A model generated the notes under the pieces. It was not told the DNA's origin and did not search any database. It saw nothing but the letters and a program-made list of their open reading frames with translations. A stretch of 64,000 nt of DNA from Spirulina subsalsa FACHB-351 (GTDB lineage Bacteria; Cyanobacteriota; Cyanobacteriia; Cyanobacteriales; Spirulinaceae): assembly GCF_026130165.1 (NCBI RefSeq), contig NZ_JAIHOM010000002.1, forward strand, positions 1 through 64,000, written 5' to 3'. Position numbers and translations under genes: made by a program. Positions 27,526 through 36,670 of this stretch are shown here, in pieces. Every line of letters begins with the position of its first letter. The stretch's first letter is position 1.

Positions 27526-28404
27526 ATGGATTTATTGCGATCGCTTCCCATTGGACTATATCTCGAACAACCTTTTACCTGGTTACACCAACTGGATCCT
27601 AGAGTCAAACTCGCTTGGCTGATGAGTTTTTTACTCACCCCGGTTTTAGCTAGTTCGGAATGGCGTTTGAGTCTAGTGGTCATCTTGGTTTTATTCACCC
27701 TATCAGCCCGCATTCCCCTACGAGCATGGCGACAACAAATGGGCTGGTTATTATTAGTCGGAACTATGGCCTTTGCCATCACCTGTGTGATGAATGATGG
27801 ACTAGCCATTACCTATCAAGCCCGTTTACCTTCAGTAGACCTTGAGAACATTCCCGACACTCCCTATCAATACATTTTGTTAGAAGTGGGAAATCTACGA
27901 GTCACTCGCCGTTCCTTTGATTTAGCCCTGCGTCTGAGTACAATTATTTTTACCTTGGTCTATAGTACGACCTTATATTTGCTCACTACCGCCCCCGAAG
28001 AAATCACCGCCGGATTAGAGGATATTATGCAGCCTCTGGCACGGTTTAAACTCCCTGTAACAGAAGTAGCCCTCACCCTCACCCTCTCCCTCCGGTTTAT
28101 TCCCTTAGTATTAGAAGAAGTGCAGAATTTAGCCCGTTCTATTCGCACCCGTGCCATTAATTGGAAAAAGTTAGGCCTGCGCCAAAGTTTTAAAATCTGG
28201 TTGATTGTAGCCGAACGGTTGTTAGAAAATCTCTTACGTCGGGCTGAACAAATTGCCATCGCCATGGATGTACGCGGATTCACCCGCCCCAATGAACATC
28301 GCGTTCAATGGCATCAACTGCGCTTAAAAAAAGCCGATGGCATCGCAATGGGTGTTCTAGTCTTGTTTTGGTGGGCTCGTTTTACTTGGGGCTGGATGGT
28401 TTGA
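27526..28404 (+). CDS. ecfT: ECF transporter T component (CbiQ/EcfT family)
   Basis: 292 aa. Integral membrane coupling subunit with about five hydrophobic segments. Family features are LHQLDPRVKLAWLMSFLLTPV near the N-terminus and two coupling-helix motifs of the A-R-x type: a first around VQNLARSIRTRAINW and a second around ERLLENLLRRAEQIAIAMDVRGF. It should pair with the ATPase at 7.6 kb, 19 kb away. No S component is adjacent, as usual for group II ECF systems. Its 3' end overlaps the convergent LivK-like gene by 91 bp. Confidence 0.88.
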   Translation: MDLLRSLPIGLYLEQPFTWLHQLDPRVKLAWLMSFLLTPVLASSEWRLSLVVILVLFTLSARIPLRAWRQQMGWLLLVGTMAFAITCVMNDGLAITYQARLPSVDLENIPDTPYQYILLEVGNLRVTRRSFDLALRLSTIIFTLVYSTTLYLLTTAPEEITAGLEDIMQPLARFKLPVTEVALTLTLSLRFIPLVLEEVQNLARSIRTRAINWKKLGLRQSFKIWLIVAERLLENLLRRAEQIAIAMDVRGFTRPNEHRVQWHQLRLKKADGIAMGVLVLFWWARFTWGWMV

Positions 28405-29549
28405 AATATCTGGGGTTGACCAGATTCTAGCTTAAAAATCGTCAGTTCTTTGATCGGATCTCCACTCCCTTGAAATTGCATCCTCCCGGTAACTCCCTCA
28501 TATTCGAGGTGACTTAAGCCCTGACGAATAGCCTCGGCATCGGTTTGTTTTTGTTCACCTAGGGCGGCAAAAAGTAACCCCATTGCATCATAGGCTAAAG
28601 CCGCGTGGACTTTAGGCGGCTTTTGGTATCTTTCCTCGTAGGCCCTAAAAAACTGTCGCCCTTGTTCGGTGCGAGGCTGAGGAGTCCAATCTAAACTATA
28701 GAATCCCCCCTCTAACTGTTGCTGGGTCATGGGGGACAAACTGCCCCAAGTATCCCCCCCAATTAAGGTGGCCGAGAGTTCTAAGGCTTGGATTTGGGGT
28801 GCTTGTTGGGCGAGGTCTACACTATAGTTGGGCAGAAAGAGAACATCGGGATTGCTCTCCCGAATGGTCTTGAGTTGGGCGGTAAAATCTTGATTGGTGT
28901 CGGTGGTATAGGTTTCTGAGGTCACAACTTGCCCCCCCAACTCTTGGAATTCGGCGGTGAAGAACTCCGCCAGACCCTTATTATATTCACTGGCCACATC
29001 GTAGAGAATGGCGGCTGTGCGGGCTTGGAGTTGGGTATAGGCAAATTGTGCGATCGCCCGCCCCTGAAAACGATCCGTCACCGTCGCCCGAAAACTATAG
29101 CGTTTCCCCTCTGTGGTTTTTGGATGGGTAGACCAAGAAGTAATCACAGGTAGGGGAATAGTTTCCGCAAATTCCGCCACTGGAATCGCAATCCGACTCA
29201 AGGGCATCCCCACAATAGCCACCACCTGTTCTTGAAAAGCCAATTTTCGCACCGCCGACAGTGCTATATCAGGACGATCTTGATCATCTTCTACCACCAA
29301 TTCCACCAGACGCTTTTTGCCCTCAATTTCTAATCCTCCCGCTTCATTAATTTGCTCTACGGCTAATTGAGCGCCCTTTAAGCCATCCTGCCCCGTATTC
29401 TCGGCAAATTCCCCTGTCAAGGGCAAAATTACCCCCACTCGAATTTCTCTGGGTGTCTGTCGTGACCAGTTATTCCCCTGACAGGCCACAGGCAGGAGAG
29501 CTAACACCAAACCCAATACCAGTAAAATCAGACGGGAGATTGTTTTCAT
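28314..29549 (-). CDS. Leu/Ile/Val-binding-type ABC transporter substrate-binding lipoprotein
   Basis: 411 aa. Lipoprotein signal: MKTISRLILLVLGLVLALLPVAC, with the lipobox LPVAC and C23 as the acylated residue. A type I periplasmic binding fold follows: IRVGVILPLTGEFAENTGQDGLKGAQLAVEQINEAGG, VAIVGMPLSRIAIPVAEFAE, FLPNYSVDLAQQAPQ and LAYDAMGLLFAALG. Ligand unknown; amino acids or urea are typical. No permease or ATPase is adjacent. The last ~24 residues (from about KRAHQNKTRTPIAMP) lie in the overlap with ecfT and look like a read-through tail. Confidence 0.87.
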   Translation of the reverse strand: MKTISRLILLVLGLVLALLPVACQGNNWSRQTPREIRVGVILPLTGEFAENTGQDGLKGAQLAVEQINEAGGLEIEGKKRLVELVVEDDQDRPDIALSAVRKLAFQEQVVAIVGMPLSRIAIPVAEFAETIPLPVITSWSTHPKTTEGKRYSFRATVTDRFQGRAIAQFAYTQLQARTAAILYDVASEYNKGLAEFFTAEFQELGGQVVTSETYTTDTNQDFTAQLKTIRESNPDVLFLPNYSVDLAQQAPQIQALELSATLIGGDTWGSLSPMTQQQLEGGFYSLDWTPQPRTEQGRQFFRAYEERYQKPPKVHAALAYDAMGLLFAALGEQKQTDAEAIRQGLSHLEYEGVTGRMQFQGSGDPIKELTIFKLESGQPQIFQTIQPQVKRAHQNKTRTPIAMPSAFFKRS

Positions 29550-29571
29550 CAGTTTATAATCAATTATTGAT

Positions 29572-29721
29572 TAGGGCTTGTACGCTTTGGATTTTAGGGA
29601 AAACTGGCACGAGTGCCTATTCCCGACTCCCAACTTCCCCCTCCCTCCTCTCTTCTCTGAGAAGTGAGAAGTGAGAATTATTACCGACTCCCCACTCCCA
29701 GACTTATTGCCCAAAGCCCTA
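29572..29721. mobile_element. Third MITE-like element of the TAGGGCTTG family
   Basis: TAGGGCTTG at 29572 and the inverted CAAAGCCCTA ending at 29721 bound 150 bp of low-complexity sequence (CCCGACTCCCAACTTCCCC, GAGAAGTGAGAAGTGAGAA). The TA at each end fits a TA target duplication. The right-hand CTA is the stop codon of the ferredoxin-like gene on the minus strand. It fills most of the gap between that gene and the LivK-like gene. Confidence 0.6.
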
Positions 29722-30033
29722 TTCACGATGACTATAGGCCAAGAAAGCGAAATGAATCCGAGGGTGTAGCTTCTCAGACACAGGTTGCCCTCCCTTGAGG
29801 TGTTGTTCCACAATCTGAGGAATATCCTCGGGCTGTAAGCGACAATACCATGTCTCCTCGGGGACAAGGCGCAGATTCGGTCCGAGGTTACACTGTCCTA
29901 AACACCCACTGGGGACAAGTTCCACATCTTCGGGTAAGTCGGCCTGTTGCAAAGCGGCTAAAACCTCTGCCCCTCCCCGTTCCAGACAAGTGGTATATTG
30001 ACATACCAGGATTTGACGTTGGTTGGTGGTCAT
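29719..30033 (-). CDS. Thioredoxin-like [2Fe-2S] ferredoxin domain protein
   Basis: 104 aa. QILVCQYTTCLERGG and SGCLGQCNLGPNL supply four cysteines in the C-x4-C...C-x3-C pattern of the thioredoxin-fold ferredoxin family (NuoE C-terminal type, cyanobacterial HoxE-like stand-alone ferredoxins). Likely an electron carrier or redox sensor; partner unknown. The last residues (AYSHRE) run into a repeat element that supplies the TAG stop, so the original C-terminus may have been a little different. Confidence 0.8.
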   Translation of the reverse strand: MTTNQRQILVCQYTTCLERGGAEVLAALQQADLPEDVELVPSGCLGQCNLGPNLRLVPEETWYCRLQPEDIPQIVEQHLKGGQPVSEKLHPRIHFAFLAYSHRE

Positions 30034-30058
30034 AAATCTATTCCCCCTAGATTAGCAT

Positions 30059-31060
30059 TCAAAAAACCTGATTATCCCAAAGCAATTTATCGAGCAGAAA
30101 GTTATCTAAATCTTCAAAACTGGACGCATAGGTAATGGTGGGGATTTCATAGCCTTTGAGGTGGACGGTGTACTGTTTAAAGCGTTGTTGGGCGGTAGGG
30201 ATGCTGTCTAAATAACCATAGGTGGTTTCTCCTAGGGCAACATCCCGTTGAATTTGTTTGGTACAGGATTCTAGACGGAAGGCGGTGTTTACGGTGTCGC
30301 CGATGGCGGTATAGTCTGGGCGATCGCCACTTCCGGTATTTCCCACCATGGCATAACCAGTATTGATACCTGCACCAATGCGCAGGGGAAAGGGAAGGGG
30401 ATAATGAGAAGTTAAATCGGTGGTCATTTTATTGAGGTCACTAATGGCCTGGAAAATCTGCACAACTTCTTCTTTGGCGATCGCACTTTCCCCATGAAAC
30501 CAAATGGCCATCACCGCATCCCCAATGTATTTATCCACCCAACTCCCGGAATACCGGAGAATATCCCCCGCTTGTCTAAACCAATCTCCAATTAAGTTGG
30601 ACAGGGTTTTATCATCCAGTTGACGGGCTAACACTGTAAAATCGCGAATATCCACGACTAAAACCGACATTAAACGGCGAACATGGAGGATTGAAGTGGG
30701 ACTGTCTTGATTCTCATGATTAGGATTCCTGCCGGGGATGCTCTCTTGTTGGGCGAGATTATGAAAAACCATTTCCGTCTGACCGAAGGCGATATGATCC
30801 TTGTGTTGCAGCGTTACCGGAACATTCACCCGACGACCATTGACAAAGGTTCCGTTGCGACTGCCAAGGTCAATCAAATAAAACTCCCCATTATCCGTCC
30901 GTTGTACCATAGCATGATGACGCGATATCCAAGGGTCAGGAATCACGAAATGGCTATCAGCATTACGGCCTACTGTCCAATTGTTTTTACCTACTAACGG
31001 GAGATAACGATTCCCACTAGAGGTTTGTAGCAGTAGGTAGGGGGTAGATCCCGAACTCAT
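30059..31060 (-). CDS. FHA domain - class III adenylate/guanylate cyclase
   Basis: 333 aa. FHA domain at about residues 20-95 (WTVGRNADSHFVIPDPWISRHHAMVQ, IDLGSRNGTFVNGRRV), with the phosphothreonine-binding R and SRHH. Class III cyclase domain at ~125-310: VLVVDIRDFTVLAR (first metal aspartate), YIGDAVMAIWFHGE (second), and GDRPDYTAIGDTVNTAFRLES (ribose and transition-state residues N and R). Predicted cytoplasmic, no membrane segment. Makes cAMP or cGMP in response to a phosphorylated partner bound by FHA. The partner is unknown. Confidence 0.92.
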   Translation of the reverse strand: MSSGSTPYLLLQTSSGNRYLPLVGKNNWTVGRNADSHFVIPDPWISRHHAMVQRTDNGEFYLIDLGSRNGTFVNGRRVNVPVTLQHKDHIAFGQTEMVFHNLAQQESIPGRNPNHENQDSPTSILHVRRLMSVLVVDIRDFTVLARQLDDKTLSNLIGDWFRQAGDILRYSGSWVDKYIGDAVMAIWFHGESAIAKEEVVQIFQAISDLNKMTTDLTSHYPLPFPLRIGAGINTGYAMVGNTGSGDRPDYTAIGDTVNTAFRLESCTKQIQRDVALGETTYGYLDSIPTAQQRFKQYTVHLKGYEIPTITYASSFEDLDNFLLDKLLWDNQVF

Positions 31061-31178
31061 AGCGGGAAGGAGGGGTGAAGATGGATGTTAACAAGAGAGA
31101 AATACACTAGGTCAATTCTAACCAATGTGGGTTATTAATCCCCGCTCAGAGCTTTCTGTGTAGTTAATCGAGATGCCC

Positions 31179-31919
31179 CTAGGCACAGTAAGCCACAAGC
31201 CAAAATAACCCATCTACAACAATGGTACTTAAAACAGCCCCGCCGAATGCCCACCCGGCTAAATTTTGTTTCTGTAAACCCCACACCCCAATACTGAATA
31301 AGGCTAGAATTAACCACATTCCACAGAGGATTCCCCAAGGATGATTAATCTGGGCGATCGCACGGTGTAAAATCTCTCCCACTTCATCGGGTGAAACCTT
31401 CATCACTTGCCGCCAGTAGGGGATTAAACCCGTCAGGTAAAAGTAAACATCGGTGATGGCGGTACCAAAGAGAGAGCCCAAATAGAACCAATTGCCAATT
31501 CTACCCCAACCTTGTCGCAAACACCACAAGGCCCAAGGCAATGCGATCGCCTCAATGGGCAAATGAATCAAGGGGTTTTCCCGAAACCATCCCCAGTAAA
31601 TCGATCCCGCCAACCAACTCCAACTAAACCCCAGAATTAAATCCCCCCAAATGCCTGTTTTCTGCCCCCTCCCCAGGCCCCAGGCTAAAACCCACCATAC
31701 CCCCGTTAAACCCAGACTCAGCCACGGAAAAACCCGCACCAACGGCGCTTGAAAAAACACCGGCACCGACACTAAAAACGCCGCCGCCCCTAACATTAAA
31801 ATCCTAAGACGTTTGGGCTGATCCGGAGGCGGTAGCACCCCCTCTAAAGGGACCGAAGACGGCTGATAGTCTGCCACCCAGGCTGAAGAGTCCAGAGAAT
31901 ACCAAAGATTGTTCAACAA
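31179..31919 (-). CDS. DUF3120-like integral membrane protein
   Basis: 246 aa with about six or seven hydrophobic segments after an N-terminal soluble ~35 aa. Motifs: GDLILGFSWSWLAGSIYWGWFRENPLIHLPIEAIALPWAL, GNWFYLGSLFGTAITDVYFYLTGLIPYWR and NHPWGILCGMWL. These correspond to the cyanobacterial and plastid DUF3120 family as I remember it. No function is established. Transcribed alone, divergent from rpmF. Confidence 0.7.
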   Translation of the reverse strand: MLNNLWYSLDSSAWVADYQPSSVPLEGVLPPPDQPKRLRILMLGAAAFLVSVPVFFQAPLVRVFPWLSLGLTGVWWVLAWGLGRGQKTGIWGDLILGFSWSWLAGSIYWGWFRENPLIHLPIEAIALPWALWCLRQGWGRIGNWFYLGSLFGTAITDVYFYLTGLIPYWRQVMKVSPDEVGEILHRAIAQINHPWGILCGMWLILALFSIGVWGLQKQNLAGWAFGGAVLSTIVVDGLFWLVAYCA

Positions 31920-32265
31920 AGTAATTTTAATTTTTGTAACTTATCTTAACTTAACTCAAAAATATAGCGCCTCACGGTTGAAAGGGGGAAGGCTCTAGAC
32001 CACTGACCATTCTTCCTAACACTCACCAAGCAGAGGGCGGCTTGCGGTTTAAGCTTAGGGTTTCCCCCGTTCATGGTAGCAAAAAAAAATATCCCCCGGG
32101 GGGGGAACGAGTCAAAAAGCCGCCAAACCTTGAGAAGTGAGGAAAAAAGGCTTAACGGGTCAGCCTTGGATTCGACCCTTGAGCAACACCGCCACCCATA
32201 CCTTGTGCAGTCAGCCCGTGACGATGTAGAATGGAAGGTTGCTGACTATAAAAAAAAGAGGCACT
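31920..32265. other. Gap between the DUF3120-like gene and rpmF
   Basis: About 345 bp. It holds a C/G run (ATCCCCCGGGGGGGGAAC near 32090) and a short stretch (TTGGATTCGACCC near 32166) that recalls a tRNA T-loop but has no acceptor stem. The plus strand near rpmF reads AAAAAAAGAGGCACT before the ATG, a usable RBS. No ncRNA family is recognised. Long 5' leaders for ribosomal protein genes are possible. Confidence 0.3.
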
Positions 32266-32439
32266 ATGGCAGTTCCTAAGAAACGAACATCTAAAGGGAA
32301 AAAGAATCAACGGAAAGCGACTTGGAAGCGGAAAGCCGCCCTAGCAGCGCAAAAAGCCTTATCTCAAGGAAAGTCCATCTTATCCGGTCAATCCAACAGT
32401 TATGTTTATAAAACAAAAGACGACGACGACGAAGAATAA
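32266..32439 (+). CDS. rpmF: 50S ribosomal protein L32
   Basis: 57 aa from the ATG at 32266 ([20 protein letters not shown]), with AGAGG 6 nt upstream. The open frame extends to 32239, but [10 protein letters not shown] is the universal L32 start. Highly basic first half and an acidic DDDDEE tail, as in other cyanobacterial L32. The zinc-ribbon cysteines of some L32 forms are absent, also typical of cyanobacteria. Confidence 0.95.
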   Translation: MAVPKKRTSKGKKNQRKATWKRKAALAAQKALSQGKSILSGQSNSYVYKTKDDDDEE

Positions 32440-32457
32440 CTAGATTGAGCGTGGGCG

Positions 32458-32487
32458 AAAAAAAAGGGTACGTCGCAAGACGTACCC
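32458..32487 (-). terminator. Rho-independent terminator after the EF-G paralogue
   Basis: A perfect 9-bp stem, GGGTACGTC-TTGC-GACGTACCC, is followed on the minus strand by a run of eight or more Ts. It lies 30 bp after the minus-strand EF-G stop and in the gap shared with rpmF. Confidence 0.85.
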
Positions 32488-32516
32488 CTACGCTTCATTC
32501 ACACAAAAATAAAACA

Positions 32517-34556
32517 CTACACACCGACCACTGGGGGGATCGGTTGATACCCAGATAGCTCCATTGCAAACGTCGCCATGCCCTGCGACAAAGAACGCAG
32601 GTCTGTAGAGTAACCAAACATCTCCACTAACGGCACGTCTGCCCGGACTACGGTATAGTCTTCTATCACCTCTGATCCTAATAATACACCGCGACGTGCC
32701 ATTAAGTCACCTTGAATCCGCCCCAAAAACTGACTAGGCGTTTCAATTTCTACCCCCATGATTGGTTCTAGAACTTGGGGATTAGCCGCCCGAAATGCTT
32801 CCTCAAATCCCTGTCTGGCGGCAAAGCGAAAGGCATTTTCACTAGAGTCTACCGGATGGATTGATCCCCCTTGTAAAATGACCTTAACTCCGGTCACAGG
32901 ATAGCCTTGAATAAATCCGGTACTCATGGCATCTTTAAACCCTTTTTCACAGGCCAAGATAAACGGTTTAGGAATTTCTCCCCCCTGCACCTGATTTTCA
33001 AATTGGAAGATTTCCGAACAAGGTTCTAAACGACCGATCACCTGGGCATATTGACCCGATCCTCCCGTTTGTTTTTTCAAGGTGTAATCAAAACTAGACG
33101 CTTGGGTAATAGTTTCTCGGTAAGCAACGGCTGGTTTTCCGATGTAGACCTTAGCATTATATTCTTGTTCCATCCGTTCCAGATAAATGTTGAGATGGAG
33201 TTCTCCCATCCCGGAAATCAAGATTTTGCCCGACTCAGGATCTTGATTCACCTTAAAGGTAGGATCTTCATGACTAAAGCGCCGGAGGGCTTTTTCTAAG
33301 CGCACGGCATCGTCTTGGGAGTGGGGGGTAATGGACAGGGTAATCACGGGATCGGGGATATACATTCCTTCGAGAGATACATTAATCCCCTCCCCACATA
33401 ATGTGTCCCCAGAGGCGCAATTTATGCCCAATAAAGCCACGATATCCCCCGCGCTGGCCGATTCAACATCTTGGCGTTCGTCAGCGTGGATGCGCACAAT
33501 ACGGCTCACTCGGACATGGTGCTGGGTGCGGCTGTTGAGGTAGCCTTTGCCTTTGTGGATGGTGCCGGAGTAGAGACGGATATAGGTGAGTTGTCCATAT
33601 TCGTCATCGGTGAGTTTGAAGACATGGGCGACAAGGGGGGCCTCTGGATTCGGGGGAATCTCAAGGCTTTGTTCGGTTTCTACGTCGGTGGCAGTGATGG
33701 AGGTGCGATCGCAAGGTGAAGGGAGATAGCGATTCACAGCCTCTAATAAATTCTGCACCCCTTTATTTTTATAGGCCGATCCACACAAAACCGGAACAAT
33801 TTCCCGCCTTAAGGTAGCCTGACGCAAAGTGTCCCAAATTAACTCACAAGGAATGGGTTGTTCATTTAATAAATACTCCGTCATCGTTTCCGAATAAAAC
33901 GAAAGACGATCTAATAAGTTTTCCCGTGCGGCTTGGGCGAGTTCTTGTAAAGGGTCAGGAATTGGCTCTTTTTGCCAGTCTTCCCCATGCTCTCCCCCAT
34001 AATAATGGGCTTGCATTTCAATTAAATCAATGACCCCCTGAAAGTCTCCTTCAGAACCGATGGGATATTGCAATAAAAAAGCATTCAAATGTAGCTTATC
34101 AATCAGAGCTTGTACCACGCGAAAAACATTTGCACCCACCCGATCCATTTTATTAATAAAGGCAATTCGAGGGACGTTATAACGTTTCATTTGCCGATCC
34201 ACCGTAATGGATTGTGATTGCACCCCAGCCACCCCACAAAGTACCATAATCCCCCCATCGAGAACCCGCAAAGCTCGTTCAACTTCAATGGTAAAATCCA
34301 CATGACCGGGAGTATCAATTAAGTTAATTTGATGGTCTTGCCAGAGACAACTGGTGGCGGCTGAAGTAATGGTAATGCCCTTGCTAATTTCGAGGGGCAT
34401 ATAGTCCATGGTGGCGGTGGTGTCGCCATGTCCTTTCACCTCCCCCATTTTATGAATTTTGCCAGTGTAGAAGAGAATCCGCTCACTAATGGTGGTTTTT
34501 CCTGAGTCAATATGAGCAGAAATCCCAATATTGCGAATTTTATTAAGAGGAAACAT
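32517..34556 (-). CDS. Elongation factor G paralogue (EF-G1/spd-type)
   Basis: 679 aa. GTPase of the EF-G family: G1 AHIDSGKT (14-21), switch II DTPGHVDF, G4 NKMDRVG, then domains II-V with SGMGELHLNIYLERM and QFLGRIQGDLMARRG. The P-loop reads HIDSGKTTISER and is followed by TGKIHKMGEVKG, as in mitochondrial EFG1 and related bacterial paralogues, rather than AHIDAGKTTTTER of the str-operon fusA. No rpsL, rpsG or tufA is adjacent. It is therefore probably a second EF-G with a specialised role in translocation or recycling, not the main fusA. Confidence 0.88.
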   Translation of the reverse strand: MFPLNKIRNIGISAHIDSGKTTISERILFYTGKIHKMGEVKGHGDTTATMDYMPLEISKGITITSAATSCLWQDHQINLIDTPGHVDFTIEVERALRVLDGGIMVLCGVAGVQSQSITVDRQMKRYNVPRIAFINKMDRVGANVFRVVQALIDKLHLNAFLLQYPIGSEGDFQGVIDLIEMQAHYYGGEHGEDWQKEPIPDPLQELAQAARENLLDRLSFYSETMTEYLLNEQPIPCELIWDTLRQATLRREIVPVLCGSAYKNKGVQNLLEAVNRYLPSPCDRTSITATDVETEQSLEIPPNPEAPLVAHVFKLTDDEYGQLTYIRLYSGTIHKGKGYLNSRTQHHVRVSRIVRIHADERQDVESASAGDIVALLGINCASGDTLCGEGINVSLEGMYIPDPVITLSITPHSQDDAVRLEKALRRFSHEDPTFKVNQDPESGKILISGMGELHLNIYLERMEQEYNAKVYIGKPAVAYRETITQASSFDYTLKKQTGGSGQYAQVIGRLEPCSEIFQFENQVQGGEIPKPFILACEKGFKDAMSTGFIQGYPVTGVKVILQGGSIHPVDSSENAFRFAARQGFEEAFRAANPQVLEPIMGVEIETPSQFLGRIQGDLMARRGVLLGSEVIEDYTVVRADVPLVEMFGYSTDLRSLSQGMATFAMELSGYQPIPPVVGV

Positions 34557-34575
34557 GATGGGTAATCGTTCAGAA

Positions 34576-35319
34576 TTAATACATCATCATTCGCCGCGAC
34601 GTAATCCTTTGAGGATTTACATGGGTAATGAGTTCATCTAAGGTGGAGGTACGGAGGCGTTTCTGCCGGGTATTGACTTGATAAACTTTACGCTGGGTCA
34701 TATCGACGGCCGTTAACCACCCACTTTGACGATGGTAAGCGCCCGTATCAATATCTAACCAGCCTTCTCCTTGGGCTAAACGACCGGGCATGACCCCCGG
34801 AATAGTAAAGGTGATAGTATGGCCGCTAATGATTAATTTATCGGGAAAATAGGGTTGAACCATGCTGTGAAACTCTTCGCGAATCCAGCAAAATTGTTCG
34901 GAGGTGTGTTTTTCAAGGGGGAGTTTCGGGTCAACTCCTGCATGGACTAACCAAATATCTCCGAGATCCAAATGGGTGGGGAGGGTTTGCATCCACTCTA
35001 AATGAGTCCAAGGGATGCCATTATTGCCGTAACTTTGGATGGTGGAATGTCCTCCACTGTATAACCACGCTTGGCGGAAATGTTCAGGCGCTCGACTATT
35101 GGTGACGGCTTCGAGTAACATCAGTTCATGGTTGCCTAAGATGGACTGATGGGGGCTATTCATCACAAAGTCAACCACTTGAGCGCTTTTGGGGCCGCGA
35201 TCTACTAAGTCACCCACAAAATAGACTTGATCACTGTCTCCGGGTGCGATCGCCTCAAACAACATCATCAACGCATCGAAATGACCATGAACATCCCCGA
35301 TAAAAATTCGACGTGGCAT
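34576..35319 (-). CDS. Calcineurin-like metallophosphatase (PP1/ApaH-like)
   Basis: 247 aa. Di-metal phosphoesterase motifs in order: GDVHGHFDAL, GDLVDRGPKS, GNHELMLL, VHAGVDP and a C-terminal ISGHT. Resembles PrpA/PphA-type serine/threonine phosphatases and ApaH. The substrate (phosphoprotein or dinucleoside polyphosphate) is not decided by the sequence. It is 20 bp upstream of the EF-G paralogue on the same strand, so the two may be co-transcribed. Confidence 0.88.
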   Translation of the reverse strand: MPRRIFIGDVHGHFDALMMLFEAIAPGDSDQVYFVGDLVDRGPKSAQVVDFVMNSPHQSILGNHELMLLEAVTNSRAPEHFRQAWLYSGGHSTIQSYGNNGIPWTHLEWMQTLPTHLDLGDIWLVHAGVDPKLPLEKHTSEQFCWIREEFHSMVQPYFPDKLIISGHTITFTIPGVMPGRLAQGEGWLDIDTGAYHRQSGWLTAVDMTQRKVYQVNTRQKRLRTSTLDELITHVNPQRITSRRMMMY

Positions 35320-35837
35320 AATTAATTTTCTGTATAACTTTGTGCAATTGGATAACGACTAGACTCTGATCCGAGTCGATGTCGATAACGATCTGCGCCC
35401 CCACAGTTAAGTTGACTCCGTTTAGTTGACTCCCTTTGAATTGAATCCCTTAACTCTGGAGTGACTCGATTCAGGCCGCGAGATCGGGTAAACTCGAAGA
35501 AGTCAAAGCGGGATAACTGAGAAGCACTCTCCAGTGAGGCATATTAGTTTTAACAACAAACCCACTCCGTAATTTTCCGGTTGTGTTTTGGGTTAATTTT
35601 AACTGTATTTCTCTAATCTAACTTGTTTTTGGGTTCTGGGAGTCCGGAATTTTTGGGAGAATAGGAATAATAGGTATCGGTCGCGGATGACCAGTCCAGC
35701 CCTTTGTCTTGCTGTTAGTACCGTTGTTTAGGGTCTGCCCAACGCTAGACTCAACAAGGGAATAGGCAATAATTCTTAATTCCCCAACTCCCGACAATCC
35801 CCGGATTCCAGACTTCCGAAGTTATCTGCAAATATGT
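35320..35837. other. Gap between the phosphatase and miaE
   Basis: 518 bp between divergent genes. It holds a short imperfect repeat (AGTTGACTCCGTTTAGTTGACTCCC near 35412) and a decayed TAGGGTCTGCC repeat end at ~35728 followed by low-complexity C-rich sequence. No ORF of note and no structured RNA recognised. Confidence 0.35.
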
Positions 35838-36437
35838 ATGTTAGAAACAACTGTTCCGAAAATGAAGATCCTGCAACAGCCGACCCAAGAGGCATGGATT
35901 GAACAGGCGATCGCGAATTTAGATATCATTCTCCTCGATCACTCCCACTGTGAGCGAAAAGCCGCCTCTGCGGCCTTAAATTTAATGTTCCGCTATCCCT
36001 CCTATGCGAGGTTAGTTCGTCAACTGACGGCGATCGCCCAAGAAGAACTAGAACACTTTGAACTGGTCAATCAATGGTTAGATCGTCGAGGCATCCCCCT
36101 AGCTCCCCTCAATGCTCCCCCCTACGGAGCCGCCCTCAAAGCCCTCGCCCGGCATAACGAACCCCAACGTTGTTTAGACCTACTCCTGCTCTCTAGCCTG
36201 ATTGAAGCCCGTTCCCACGAGCGTTTAGGACTCCTCGCCCAACATTGTCCCGAGCCTGAACTAGCCCGTTTTTATCAAGGCCTTATGGCTTCAGAAGCCC
36301 GTCATTACGGCATTTATTGGGTCTTAGCCGATCATTACTTTGAACGCCCCGTGGTGATGGCTCGTTTAGAAGAGTTAGCCGCCGCAGAAAGCCAAATTCT
36401 AGCCACCCTACACCCAGAACCGAGAATTCACAGTTAG
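35838..36437 (+). CDS. miaE: tRNA-(ms2io6A)-hydroxylase
   Basis: 199 aa. Non-haem di-iron enzyme of the ferritin-like fold that hydroxylates the isopentenyl group at A37 of tRNAs reading U-initial codons. Iron-ligand motifs are visible as E-x-x-H pairs: HCERKAAS, AQEELEHFELVNQWL, SSLIEARSHERL and ASEARHYGIYW. Length is typical of MiaE. The stop codon TAG (36435-36437) is the first three bases of a repeat end (TAGGGCTTGCTGAATAA). Single gene. Confidence 0.92.
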   Translation: MLETTVPKMKILQQPTQEAWIEQAIANLDIILLDHSHCERKAASAALNLMFRYPSYARLVRQLTAIAQEELEHFELVNQWLDRRGIPLAPLNAPPYGAALKALARHNEPQRCLDLLLLSSLIEARSHERLGLLAQHCPEPELARFYQGLMASEARHYGIYWVLADHYFERPVVMARLEELAAAESQILATLHPEPRIHS

Positions 36438-36652
36438 GGCTTGCTGAATAACTTAGGGAGTTGGGGAGCGGGGGAGCGGGGGAGCGGGGGAGCAGGGGAG
36501 CAGGGGAGGTCAGGAGTCGGGTGTAATGTCATTGACTAACTTTAGCCAGAAACCGGGTTGCGTTCATTGTCTAGTTTTCTCGATACACCCTAGCAAAAAC
36601 CCGGTTTCTAATATCAATTATCAATTCCCTATTCCCGATTCCCAACACCCTA
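36435..36652. repeat. Composite repeat after miaE: TAGGGCTTGCTGAATAA end plus AAACCCGGTTT palindrome
   Basis: Starts with an intact TAGGGCTTGCTGAATAA, then GGGGGAGCGGGGGAGC runs, then an inverted pair AGAAACCGGGTT (36549-36560) / AACCCGGTTTCT (36598-36609). It ends with a degenerate right end, CCAACACCCTA (36642-36652). The palindrome matches the one after sodB. Confidence 0.55.
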
Positions 36653-36670
36653 ACCACTCTTGCCTTAACC

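Noticed and set aside
32160-32185. tRNA-like T-loop sequence before rpmF
   Set aside because: The GGATTCGACC stretch has no pairing arms or acceptor stem on either strand.
32517-34556. Main fusA gene
   Set aside because: P-loop and following motif are of EFG1 type, and no str operon partners are adjacent.
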